7,995 nucleotides of DNA from Acidimangrovimonas sp. (GTDB lineage Bacteria; Pseudomonadota; Alphaproteobacteria; Rhodobacterales; Rhodobacteraceae), in contig JASBUM010000298.1 in NCBI GenBank assembly GCA_030147905.1, forward strand, positions 1 to 7,995. Direction: 5' to 3'. How positions within the stretch are numbered: position 1 is the first letter of the stretch; each line of letters opens with the position of its first letter. Position numbers and translations under genes: made by a program. The notes under the pieces were generated by a model. That model did no database searches. It was not told where the DNA came from and was given only the letters and a program-made list of their open reading frames with translations. Below are positions 1 to 6,858 of the stretch, in pieces.

Positions 1-133
1 GATGGGCGCGTTCCGGCGGGAAGCCGTGTGCCGGTCCGGCGGGCGTGAAGCGGGCGCTTGCGAAGGGCCGTCGTCCGGCCTAGAGCCGGGGAGCGAAGCC
101 GGAGGGGATGCCGGCCAAGGGACAGATGGGCGC
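1..133. other. Left-edge sequence upstream of folP, no gene assigned
   Basis: This short stretch holds no gene that can be supported. On the + strand, one frame open from the left edge stops at 46-48 (TGA) and another stops at 81-83 (TAG). Either could be the 3' end of a gene lying to the left; folB (dihydroneopterin aldolase) is a common neighbour of folP, but too few residues are visible to recognise it. The folP frame is also open back to base 2, but the residues before 134 are a low-complexity Gly/Ala/Arg/Glu stretch that does not look like FolP. A purine-rich GGAGGGG (101-107) and an AAGGGA (117-122) precede the folP start. Confidence 0.4.
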
Positions 134-1192
134 ATGATCTATTACAGACCGATCGCGATGACCGATTCGGCGCGTCCCGCGCGGGCGCTGCCGCTGGCGG
201 GCGGCTGGTGCTGGTTCGACCGCGTCGAGACGATCGAGCGGAACGGTCGCCGCGCGGTCCTGCCCGCCGATGCGGTCCCCGACGGAATCCGCGAGCGGTT
301 GTGCGCCCCGCGGGCGCCGGTGGCCGGGCTGGCGATGGACCGGCCGCAGATCATGGGTATCCTCAACACCACGCCCGACAGCTTTTCCGACGGCGGCGAT
401 CACGAGCGCCCGCAGGACGCACTGGCGCATGCCCGTGCAATGGTGTCCGAAGGTGCGGCGATCGTCGATATCGGCGGCGAGAGCACCCGCCCCGGTGCGC
501 GCGACGTGCCCTGGGACAAGGAGATCGCCCGTACCGCGCCGGTGATCGCGGCGATGCGTGACGCGGGCGAGCGGGTGGCGGTCTCCATCGATACACGCAA
601 GGCGGCCGTGGCGCGGGCCGCGATCGGCGCCGGCGCCGATCTGGTCAACGATGTCACGGCCCTTGGCTTCGATCCGGACATGGCGGCCGTCGTGGCGGGG
701 GCAGAGGTCCCCGTCTGCCTGATGCATTCGGTCGCCACACCGGCCACGATGCAGGACGATCCGCGCTATGATGACGTGCTGCTCGATGTCTACGATTTTC
801 TGGCCGACAGGATCGCGCGGGCCGAGGCGGCCGGCATCGCGCGCGCCCGCATCGTGATCGATCCGGGCATCGGCTTCGGCAAGACGCTGGCGCATAATCT
901 GGCGTTGCTGCGGGGGTTGTCGCTTTTTCACGGGCTGGGTTGCGCGATTCTTCTGGGCGTGTCGCGCAAGCGGTTCATCGGCACGATCGGAGGCGCAACC
1001 GAGCCCAAGGCGCGCGCCCCCGGCTCGATCGCCATGGCCCTTGCCGGCGTGGCGCAGGGTGTTCAGATGCTGCGCGTTCATGATATTGGCCAGACACGTC
1101 AGGCGCTGGCCCTTTGGCAGCGCGTGACGGCAGGCGACGCCCATGAAACCAACCCCGGCGCAGAACCCCGCGCAGAAGGAGAGGCGAGATGA
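134..1192 (+). CDS. folP: Dihydropteroate synthase
   Basis: Condenses p-aminobenzoate with 6-hydroxymethyl-dihydropterin diphosphate to give 7,8-dihydropteroate, the committed step of folate synthesis in the cytoplasm and the target of sulfonamides. From the ATG at 134 the protein is 352 residues. The TIM-barrel motifs appear in order: [15 protein letters not shown] (74-88), [12 protein letters not shown] (111-122), SIDTRKA (151-157), VNDVTA (171-176), [10 protein letters not shown] (242-251), [11 protein letters not shown] (273-283) and RVHD (314-317), so the pterin, pABA and phosphate sites look intact. About 70 residues precede the barrel ([10 protein letters not shown], 19-28), making it longer than enzymes of about 280 residues such as that of E. 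coli. I chose 134 because FolP-like sequence (MIYYRP…) begins there and AAGGGA lies 11 bases upstream; the in-frame ATG at 158 is an alternative. The stop overlaps the glmM start (ATGA, 1189-1192), and the last ~20 residues, polar and rich in Pro/Glu/Ala, encode the glmM ribosome-binding site. Confidence 0.96.
   Translation: MIYYRPIAMTDSARPARALPLAGGWCWFDRVETIERNGRRAVLPADAVPDGIRERLCAPRAPVAGLAMDRPQIMGILNTTPDSFSDGGDHERPQDALAHARAMVSEGAAIVDIGGESTRPGARDVPWDKEIARTAPVIAAMRDAGERVAVSIDTRKAAVARAAIGAGADLVNDVTALGFDPDMAAVVAGAEVPVCLMHSVATPATMQDDPRYDDVLLDVYDFLADRIARAEAAGIARARIVIDPGIGFGKTLAHNLALLRGLSLFHGLGCAILLGVSRKRFIGTIGGATEPKARAPGSIAMALAGVAQGVQMLRVHDIGQTRQALALWQRVTAGDAHETNPGAEPRAEGEAR
1174..1184 (+). promoter_or_regulatory. 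Ribosome-binding site of glmM inside folP
   Basis: AGAAGGAGAGG lies 4 bases before the glmM ATG at 1189, within the last codons of folP. Together with the ATGA stop/start overlap at 1189-1192, it fixes the glmM start and suggests translational coupling of the two genes. Confidence 0.8.
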
Positions 1193-2535
1193 ACCGCAGG
1201 CTTTTCGGGACCGACGGGGTGCGTGGTTTTGCCAACCGCGAGCCGATGACGGCCGAGACCGCGTTGCGGCTGGGCGCGGCGGCCGGCGCGTTCTTTCACA
1301 CCGACGGGCGCAACGGGCGTCGCGTGGTGATCGGCAAGGATACGCGCCGCTCGGGCTACATGCTGGAGACGGCGCTCACCGCCGGGCTGACATCGACCGG
1401 CATGAACGTGCTTTTGCTGGGGCCGGTGCCGACGCCGGCGGTGGGATACCTCACCCGCTCCATGCGGGCCGATCTGGGCATCATGATCTCGGCCAGCCAC
1501 AATCCGTTCCACGACAATGGCATCAAGTTCTTCGGCCCCGACGGCTTCAAGCTGTCGGACGAGGCCGAGGCCGAGATCGAGCGTATACTCGAGGGTCCCG
1601 CCGCGCTCGCCGAAAGCGACGCGATCGGCCGGGCACGGCGGATTGACGATGGTCTGGGCCGCTACATCGAATATGCCAAGACAACCTTCCCGGGCCGGGG
1701 GCGGGTGAGCGGGCTGAAGGTGGTGGTCGATTGCGCCCATGGTGCGGCCTACCGCGCCGCGCCCGAAGTCCTGTGGGAACTGGGCGCCGAGGTGGTGCCG
1801 CTTGGGGTGGCGCCGAACGGGCTCAATATCAACGACGGCTGCGGCTCCACCCGGCCCGAGGCGGCCGCGCGGCTGGTCCGGGAAACGGGCGCCGATCTGG
1901 GGATCTGCCTCGACGGCGACGCCGATCGTGTGGCGATCATCGACGAGGCCGGCAATATCGCCGACGGCGACCAGATCATGGCGCTGTTCGCCACCCGCTG
2001 GGCGGCGGAGGGGCGGCTTGCGCAGAATGTCCTGGTGGCGACGGTGATGTCGAACCTCGGGCTCGAACAGCATCTGGCGGGCCACGGGGTAAGGCTTGAG
2101 CGAACCCCGGTCGGCGACCGCTATGTCGTCGAGGCGATGCGCCGCGGCGGCTGGAACCTCGGCGGCGAACAATCGGGCCATATCGTGATGACCGATTTCG
2201 CCACCACCGGCGACGGGCTGATCGCGGGGCTGCAGTTCCTGGGCGAGATGGTGCGCACCGGGCGGCGGGCCTCGGAACTGGTCCACAGCTTCGAGCGCGT
2301 GCCGCAATTGTTGAAGAACGTGCGCTACCGCCCCGGGCAGGAGCCGCTCGCCGCGCCCGAGGTCGAGAGGGCCATCGCCGAGGCCGAGGCCCGGCTTGCG
2401 GGGTTCGGCCGCCTGCTGATCCGCAAGTCCGGGACCGAGCCGCTGATCCGTGTCATGGCCGAGTGCGAGGATGCCGCGACGCTGGCGCAGGTGGTGGACG
2501 GGATCGTCGCCGCCGTCGAGGCGGAGACGGCCTGA
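1189..2535 (+). CDS. glmM: Phosphoglucosamine mutase
   Basis: Interconverts glucosamine-6-phosphate and glucosamine-1-phosphate, supplying UDP-GlcNAc for peptidoglycan and lipopolysaccharide. The 448-residue protein has the usual length and all four alpha-D-phosphohexomutase signatures. These are the N-terminal FGTDGVRG (6-13); the phosphoserine loop [16 protein letters not shown] (101-116), with Ser103 the expected phosphorylated serine; the metal loop LDGDADR (241-247), with Asp242, Asp244 and Asp246; and the sugar-binding GGEQSGHI (325-332). The C-terminal phosphate-binding loop is [12 protein letters not shown] (412-423). GGEQSGH and the FGTDGVRG opening favour GlmM over phosphomannomutase/phosphoglucomutase relatives. 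The start is fixed by a strong Shine-Dalgarno sequence and the 4-base overlap with folP. The folP-glmM order is known from E. coli and many other bacteria, so the two are probably co-transcribed. No T-tailed hairpin is visible after the stop. Nothing is missing or unusual. Confidence 0.98.
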   Translation: MNRRLFGTDGVRGFANREPMTAETALRLGAAAGAFFHTDGRNGRRVVIGKDTRRSGYMLETALTAGLTSTGMNVLLLGPVPTPAVGYLTRSMRADLGIMISASHNPFHDNGIKFFGPDGFKLSDEAEAEIERILEGPAALAESDAIGRARRIDDGLGRYIEYAKTTFPGRGRVSGLKVVVDCAHGAAYRAAPEVLWELGAEVVPLGVAPNGLNINDGCGSTRPEAAARLVRETGADLGICLDGDADRVAIIDEAGNIADGDQIMALFATRWAAEGRLAQNVLVATVMSNLGLEQHLAGHGVRLERTPVGDRYVVEAMRRGGWNLGGEQSGHIVMTDFATTGDGLIAGLQFLGEMVRTGRRASELVHSFERVPQLLKNVRYRPGQEPLAAPEVERAIAEAEARLAGFGRLLIRKSGTEPLIRVMAECEDAATLAQVVDGIVAAVEAETA

Positions 2536-2766
2536 CCGGCGCGGATCAACGCCGCGGGCTCTCGGCCTGCCGGCGTCGCGCTTCGCAGATCAAGTATATC
2601 ATCCGACCCGGTGGCCGTACCGGCGCGAGCCCGCCGCGGGATCGAGCGTGGCGGCGCGCGTCCGTTGATCGGCGCATTTCAGCCGTCCGGACGATTGGCC
2701 CTGAACCAAATTCGGTCCTGACGGGTTGAGACGATGGGGAAGAGAACATGGCATAGGAGCATTCCA
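2536..2766. other. Intergenic region between glmM and the membrane protein gene
   Basis: This 231-base gap has no recognisable coding sequence. Just after the glmM stop there is a short inverted repeat, CGGCG (2537-2541) with CGCCG eight bases on, without a T-run, so it is at best a weak terminator. The segment 2590-2603 is locally AT-rich (TATATC at 2595-2600), but I see no good -35 hexamer at the right distance. The last 60 bases are lower in GC and end in the AGGAG that serves the next gene. A promoter for the downstream gene probably lies here but cannot be placed. Confidence 0.4.
2755..2759 (+). promoter_or_regulatory. Ribosome-binding site deciding the start at 2767
   Basis: AGGAG sits 7 bases before the ATG at 2767. 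It supports that codon over the in-frame ATG at 2734, which would add 11 polar residues (MGKRTWHRSIP) and has no comparable Shine-Dalgarno sequence at the right distance. Confidence 0.7.
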
Positions 2767-3372
2767 ATGACGAGTTCGACCGCGTTCCCCATTTCGCAGT
2801 TCTGGCCGGTGGCAATCGGCTTCCTGTCGTTGTCGATCAACTATTTCGTTCAGGGCGGTTCGGCGGTGACGGGAGGGCCCCGATGGTCCGGCGACGAGGT
2901 GAAATGGAACCGGACGCTGGGTCTTTGGGGCATCTTCCTCGGCGGCTTCGGCCAGCTTCTCACCGGTATCTACCTGATGATCGGACTGACCTGGTTCCCG
3001 GTCTTCACCAATGCCCCGCCACTTTACGCGGCCGCGCTTGCCTTCACGATGTATGGCATCCACTGGATCGTCATCGGCGGGCGACGTTTCATCGGCGCCG
3101 ACAGCGGCCCCGAGGCTTGGATGGCGATCCCGCTGTTCGGGCTCAGCGCGTTGGGGATGATCTCCTTCTTCATCAGCGGTGACATTCCCGTCGCCATCCT
3201 CTTTATCGGGCTCGAACTGATCTATCTGGCCGAACTCTACGCCCGCTGGACCAACAGCAAGGCCGGTGAATACTGGTCGGGCATATTCCAGCTCGCCACG
3301 GGCGTCTGGCTGTTCTACCTCGCCTTCGCCGTGACGCTGAACATGGCCAACGGGATGAAGCTGTGGGTCTGA
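2767..3372 (+). CDS. Six-helix membrane protein, GPR1/FUN34/YaaH (SatP-like) family
   Basis: The likely product is an inner-membrane acetate/succinate channel of the AceTr family, whose E. coli member is SatP (YaaH). The 201-residue protein is almost entirely hydrophobic, with about six predicted helices near 12-30, 51-75, 84-106, 118-137, 139-158 and 168-193. Two blocks resemble SatP as I remember it: GIFLGGFGQLLTG (55-67, SatP-like GIFxGGxxQxxxG) and AFTMYGIHW (92-100, SatP-like AFTxYGxxW). The N-terminal signature NPAPLGL of typical members is not present; the corresponding place reads FWPVAIGFL (12-20). There is also a long charged loop between helices 1 and 2 (31-50). Substrate is therefore uncertain. 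AmiS/UreI amide/urea channels have a similar size and topology and are the main alternative, but they lack the GG-Q block. The gene stands alone, between glmM (same strand) and ilvC (convergent). The start at 2767 is chosen for its AGGAG. Confidence 0.65.
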   Translation: MTSSTAFPISQFWPVAIGFLSLSINYFVQGGSAVTGGPRWSGDEVKWNRTLGLWGIFLGGFGQLLTGIYLMIGLTWFPVFTNAPPLYAAALAFTMYGIHWIVIGGRRFIGADSGPEAWMAIPLFGLSALGMISFFISGDIPVAILFIGLELIYLAELYARWTNSKAGEYWSGIFQLATGVWLFYLAFAVTLNMANGMKLWV

Positions 3373-3513
3373 GGGCGGCTCTGGCAGGCCGCCGGGCCGC
3401 CGGGCCGGGGGCGCAGCCCGCCCGTCAGGTCAAAAGCCCATCGACAAGGACGGGACGGCAATGAAAAAGGGCGCCCCGCAGGGCGCCCGAAGTAGACGTG
3501 CAACTTGGGGAAA
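3373..3513. other. Convergent intergenic region between the membrane protein gene and ilvC
   Basis: This 141-base gap is very GC-rich in its left half and holds the ilvC terminator in its right half. A possible hairpin just after the membrane-protein stop (GGCGGC at 3374-3379 with GCCGCC at 3388-3393) has no T-run. I see no gene here. Confidence 0.5.
3464..3488 (-). terminator. Rho-independent terminator of ilvC
   Basis: Read on the - strand, an 8-bp perfect stem GGGCGCCC (3481-3488) and GGGCGCCC (3469-3476), with a 4-base loop, is followed at once by TTTTT (3468-3464). It starts 26 bases past the ilvC stop. The T-run lies on the - strand side only, so it acts on ilvC and not clearly on the opposing gene. 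Confidence 0.9.
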
Positions 3514-4603
<1,090 letters not shown>

Positions 4604-4610
<7 letters not shown>

Positions 4611-4633
4611 TCAACCGGTTTCTGGAGAAATAT
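4604..4633 (+). promoter_or_regulatory. Possible promoter of the lrp pair
   Basis: TTGACT (4604-4609, five of six to the sigma-70 -35 consensus) is followed after 18 bases by AAATAT (4628-4633, three of six to the -10 consensus). Transcription would begin roughly 25 bases before the ATG at 4666. The -10 is weak, so this is a tentative assignment. Confidence 0.4.
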
Positions 4634-4665
4634 CATTCGCGATCAGGCATTGATAAGAGAAATTC

Positions 4666-5124
4666 ATGCATATCGACGACACGGACCGGCGGTTGCTGCG
4701 CCATCTGCTGGCCGAGCCGGGGCTGCCCATGGCGGAGCTGGCCGAGCGCGCCGGGGTGACCGGGGCCACCTGCTGGCGGCGGCTGGAGCGGCTGCGCGCG
4801 ATCGGCGTGCTGAAGGGGGAGCAGGCGCTGATCGACTGGCGCGCGATCGGCTACCAGGTCGAGGTCTCGCTACGCTTCAGTCTCGACAAGACCGACCCGC
4901 GGGCCTTTGACGATTTCATCGCCGCCGCGCGCGACATTCCCGAAGTTCTCGAGATCCAGACCTTTCTGGGCCGGGTGGACGTGCGGCTCAACATGATCGC
5001 GCGGGACATGCCGCATTATCAGGCGCTTTACCGCGAGCGGATCCTCGCGCTGCCCCATATCGCCGATATCGAGGCGCTGATGCATGTCGCCACGCTCAAG
5101 GATCACGAAGGGCTTCCGCTATGA
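4666..5124 (+). CDS. Lrp/AsnC-family transcriptional regulator, first of a tandem pair
   Basis: Predicted DNA-binding feast/famine regulator responding to amino acids or related metabolites. The 152-residue protein has the two-domain family plan. The N-terminal helix-turn-helix is at about 3-52: DDTDRRLLRHL, AELAERAGVT, then the recognition helix ATCWRRLERLRAIGVL. A linker strand follows (ALIDWRAIGY, 54-63), and then the RAM effector/oligomerisation domain (about 66-145) with IPEV (91-94), FLGRVDVRLNM (100-110), ARDMPHY (112-118) and ILALPHI (126-132). Where many relatives read G-x-x-DY, this protein has GRVDVRL (102-108), so the effector-pocket region is slightly atypical. The ATG at 4666 has only a weak AAGAGA (4655-4660) as ribosome-binding site. 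The stop overlaps the next regulator's start (ATGA, 5121-5124). Divergence from ilvC suggests a role in branched-chain amino acid control, but the effector and targets cannot be read from sequence. Confidence 0.93.
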   Translation: MHIDDTDRRLLRHLLAEPGLPMAELAERAGVTGATCWRRLERLRAIGVLKGEQALIDWRAIGYQVEVSLRFSLDKTDPRAFDDFIAAARDIPEVLEIQTFLGRVDVRLNMIARDMPHYQALYRERILALPHIADIEALMHVATLKDHEGLPL

Positions 5125-5579
5125 TCGCGCTGGACGACATCGACCGGGCCCTCCTGCGCGCCCTGGCCGCCGACGCGCGGCTGAGCGCCGGCGAGCTGGG
5201 GCGCCACACCGGCCTGTCGCAGCCTGCGGCATGGCGGCGGCTGAAGCGTCTGCAGCAAGGGGGGGCGTTGCGCGGCCGCCGCGTCCTGCTGGATCGCGAG
5301 GCGCTGGGTTTCACCGTGACGGTCTTTCTGGGCATCAGCCTGGCGACCAAGGGCCGCGTCAGTCTGGCCGATTTCGAACGCGCCGTCAGCGCCATCCCCG
5401 AGGTGCAGACGGTCCAGCATGTGCTGGGGATCTACGATTACCGCCTGCGGGTGGTGGCGCGCGATCTTGCAGATTTCGAACGCGTGCTGCGCCGACGGAT
5501 CCTGACCTTGCCGGGCGTGGGACAGGTCGACGCCAACGTGCTGCTGAGCGAAGAGCGCCGCCCCGGGCCGCTCGGCTGA
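5121..5579 (+). CDS. Lrp/AsnC-family transcriptional regulator, second of a tandem pair
   Basis: A second 152-residue feast/famine regulator, clearly related to its upstream neighbour (shared DDxDRxLLR, WRRLxRL, IPEV, ARD and ILxLP) but well diverged from it, so the duplication is old. The helix-turn-helix covers about 5-52 (DDIDRALLRAL, ELGRHTGLSQPAAWRRLKRL). The RAM domain covers about 66-145 and has the more standard GIYDYRLRVVARD (103-115), followed by ILTLPGVGQVDANVLLSEE (127-145). Residues 146-152 (RRPGPLG) form a short tail. Its start overlaps the previous stop by 4 bases, with GAAGGG (5107-5112) 8 bases upstream, so the two proteins are probably made together and could form mixed oligomers; that is inference. 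Ninety-one bases downstream begins a class V aminotransferase on the same strand, a possible co-transcribed or regulated gene. Confidence 0.94.
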   Translation: MIALDDIDRALLRALAADARLSAGELGRHTGLSQPAAWRRLKRLQQGGALRGRRVLLDREALGFTVTVFLGISLATKGRVSLADFERAVSAIPEVQTVQHVLGIYDYRLRVVARDLADFERVLRRRILTLPGVGQVDANVLLSEERRPGPLG

Positions 5580-5670
5580 GGCGGGGCGGGCGGCGGTCGG
5601 AATGCGCAAAGCGGGATGAATCCGGGCGCCGGACGCGCTAAGAGAGATTCGAACTGCCAAGGAGACAGCC
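5580..5670 (+). other. Spacer between lrp pair and aminotransferase gene
   Basis: Ninety-one GC-rich bases without a T-tailed hairpin or a convincing promoter. The 3' end carries AAGGAGA (5659-5665), 5 bases before the ATG at 5671, which is a strong ribosome-binding site fixing that start. Lack of a terminator allows read-through from the regulators. Confidence 0.5.
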
Positions 5671-6816
5671 ATGCCCGCCCTTCGTTCCGACGTGGACCCC
5701 GACGGATTGCAGGAATTTTCGGTGGTATTCACCGATCGTTCGCTCAATCACATGTCGGCGCGATTCCAAGGCGTGATGCACGATATCACCGCGATGCTGC
5801 GCGACGTCTACAATGCCGATTCGGTGGTGCTTGTGCCCGGCGGCGGCACCTATGCGATGGAGGCGGTGGCACGCCAGTTCGCCGCCGATCGCCATGCCTT
5901 CGTGCTGCGCAACGGGTGGTTTTCGTTCCGCTGGAGCCAGATCCTCGACGCTGGCGGCTTTGCACAGGACGTCACCGTGATGAAGGCCCGCAGCGCCGGC
6001 AATGACGTCCGGGCGCCCTATGCGCCGGCGCCGATCGCCGAGGTCGTCGACCGCATTCACGAGACCAAGCCGGATGTGGTCTTCGCGCCCCATGTGGAGA
6101 CGGCCGCCGGCCTGATCCTGCCCGACGATTACCTGCGCGCGCTGGCCGAGGCGGCCCATGACGTGGGTGCCCTGTTCGTTCTCGACTGCATCGCGTCGGG
6201 CTGCGTCTGGGTCGACATGAAGGCGGTCGGTGTCGACGTGCTGATTTCCGCGCCGCAGAAGGGCTGGTCCTCGCCGCCGTCGACGGGGCTGGTGATGCTG
6301 TCCGATCGTGCGCGGGCGCGGATCGACGGCACCGCATCGTCGAGCTTCGCGCTCGATCTGAAGAAATGGCTGTCGATTGCCGAAGCCTATGAGAGCGGTG
6401 GCCATGCCTATCATGCGACCATGCCGACGGATGCGCTGGCGATCTTCCGGGACGCCATGGCCGAGACCCGCGATTACGGGTTCGAGCGGCTGAAGGAGGC
6501 GCAGTGGGCACTGGGTGACGGCGTGCGCGCGATGCTGGCCAAACGCGGCGTGGCCTCGGTCGCGGCCGAGGGCTTCGGCGCGCCCGGCGTCGTGGTCAGC
6601 TATACCGACGACGCCGAGGTGCGCAGTGGCCGCGCCTTCGCCGCCGCAGGGCTTCAGATCGCGGCGGGGGTGCCGCTGCAATGCGATGAACCCGAGGGGT
6701 TCAGCACCTTCCGCATCGGGCTCTTCGGGCTCGACAAGCTTTACGACGTGGAGGGAACGAAGGACCGCCTGCGTCAGGCCTTCGATACGGTCTTCGGCGC
6801 GCCGGACCGGGGTTGA
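5671..6816 (+). CDS. Class V PLP-dependent aminotransferase (alanine/serine-glyoxylate type)
   Basis: Fold-type I pyridoxal-phosphate enzyme of the group that contains alanine-glyoxylate, serine-glyoxylate and 2-aminoethylphosphonate aminotransferases; the exact amino donor and acceptor cannot be assigned. The 381-residue length is normal. Visible features are the entry segment FTDRSLNHMS (20-29), where this group contacts substrate; the PLP-phosphate loop VPGGGTYAMEAV (55-66); HVETAAG (141-147); Asp172 in LFVLDCIAS (168-176), expected to pair with the pyridine nitrogen; the Schiff-base lysine Lys197 in SAPQKGW (193-199); and Arg348 in FRIGLFG (347-353), the likely carboxylate anchor. The enzyme therefore looks active and is probably cytoplasmic. 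The start has a strong AAGGAGA. It follows the lrp pair on the same strand, so it may be under their control; a role in amino-acid/keto-acid exchange linked to ilvC is possible but only inferred. It converges on the monooxygenase gene. Confidence 0.92.
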   Translation: MPALRSDVDPDGLQEFSVVFTDRSLNHMSARFQGVMHDITAMLRDVYNADSVVLVPGGGTYAMEAVARQFAADRHAFVLRNGWFSFRWSQILDAGGFAQDVTVMKARSAGNDVRAPYAPAPIAEVVDRIHETKPDVVFAPHVETAAGLILPDDYLRALAEAAHDVGALFVLDCIASGCVWVDMKAVGVDVLISAPQKGWSSPPSTGLVMLSDRARARIDGTASSSFALDLKKWLSIAEAYESGGHAYHATMPTDALAIFRDAMAETRDYGFERLKEAQWALGDGVRAMLAKRGVASVAAEGFGAPGVVVSYTDDAEVRSGRAFAAAGLQIAAGVPLQCDEPEGFSTFRIGLFGLDKLYDVEGTKDRLRQAFDTVFGAPDRG

Positions 6817-6858
6817 CGGGACGGGTGTTGACCGGACCGGGGCAGATGGGGCGGGCCG
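6817..6858. repeat. Short convergent junction with an 11-base direct repeat
   Basis: Only 42 bases separate the convergent stops. The 11-mer CCGGACCGGGG occurs at 6802-6812, in the aminotransferase's last codons, and again at 6832-6842, starting 30 bases apart. No T-tailed terminator for either gene is visible, so the two transcripts may run into each other. Confidence 0.5.

Noticed and set aside
80..1144. Long - strand open frame (about 350 codons) opposite folP
   Set aside because: Its translation is rich in Arg/His/Asp and shows no family motifs, while the + strand encodes a complete FolP. It reflects high GC at third codon positions.
1099..2307. Long - strand open frame (about 400 codons) opposite glmM
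   Set aside because: It lies over a fully conserved GlmM and has no recognisable domain or start signal; a GC-driven shadow frame.
2590..2603. TATATC as the -10 of a promoter for the membrane protein gene
   Set aside because: No acceptable -35 hexamer 16-18 bases upstream, and it lies about 170 bases from the start codon.
2734..2766. Upstream in-frame ATG adding 11 residues to the membrane protein
   Set aside because: No Shine-Dalgarno at the right distance, whereas the ATG at 2767 has AGGAG 7 bases upstream and gives a normal N-terminus.
2767..3372. AmiS/UreI amide/urea channel as identity of the membrane protein
   Set aside because: Size and topology fit, but the GIFxGGxxQxxxG and AFTxYGxxW blocks match the SatP family better; kept only as an alternative.
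3374..3393. GGCGGC/GCCGCC hairpin after the membrane-protein stop as a terminator
   Set aside because: A six-base stem in a generally GC-rich stretch with no T-run; not distinguishable from chance.
5638..6681. - strand open frame (about 350 codons) opposite the aminotransferase
   Set aside because: No family features; the + strand aminotransferase carries an intact PLP lysine motif and a strong ribosome-binding site.
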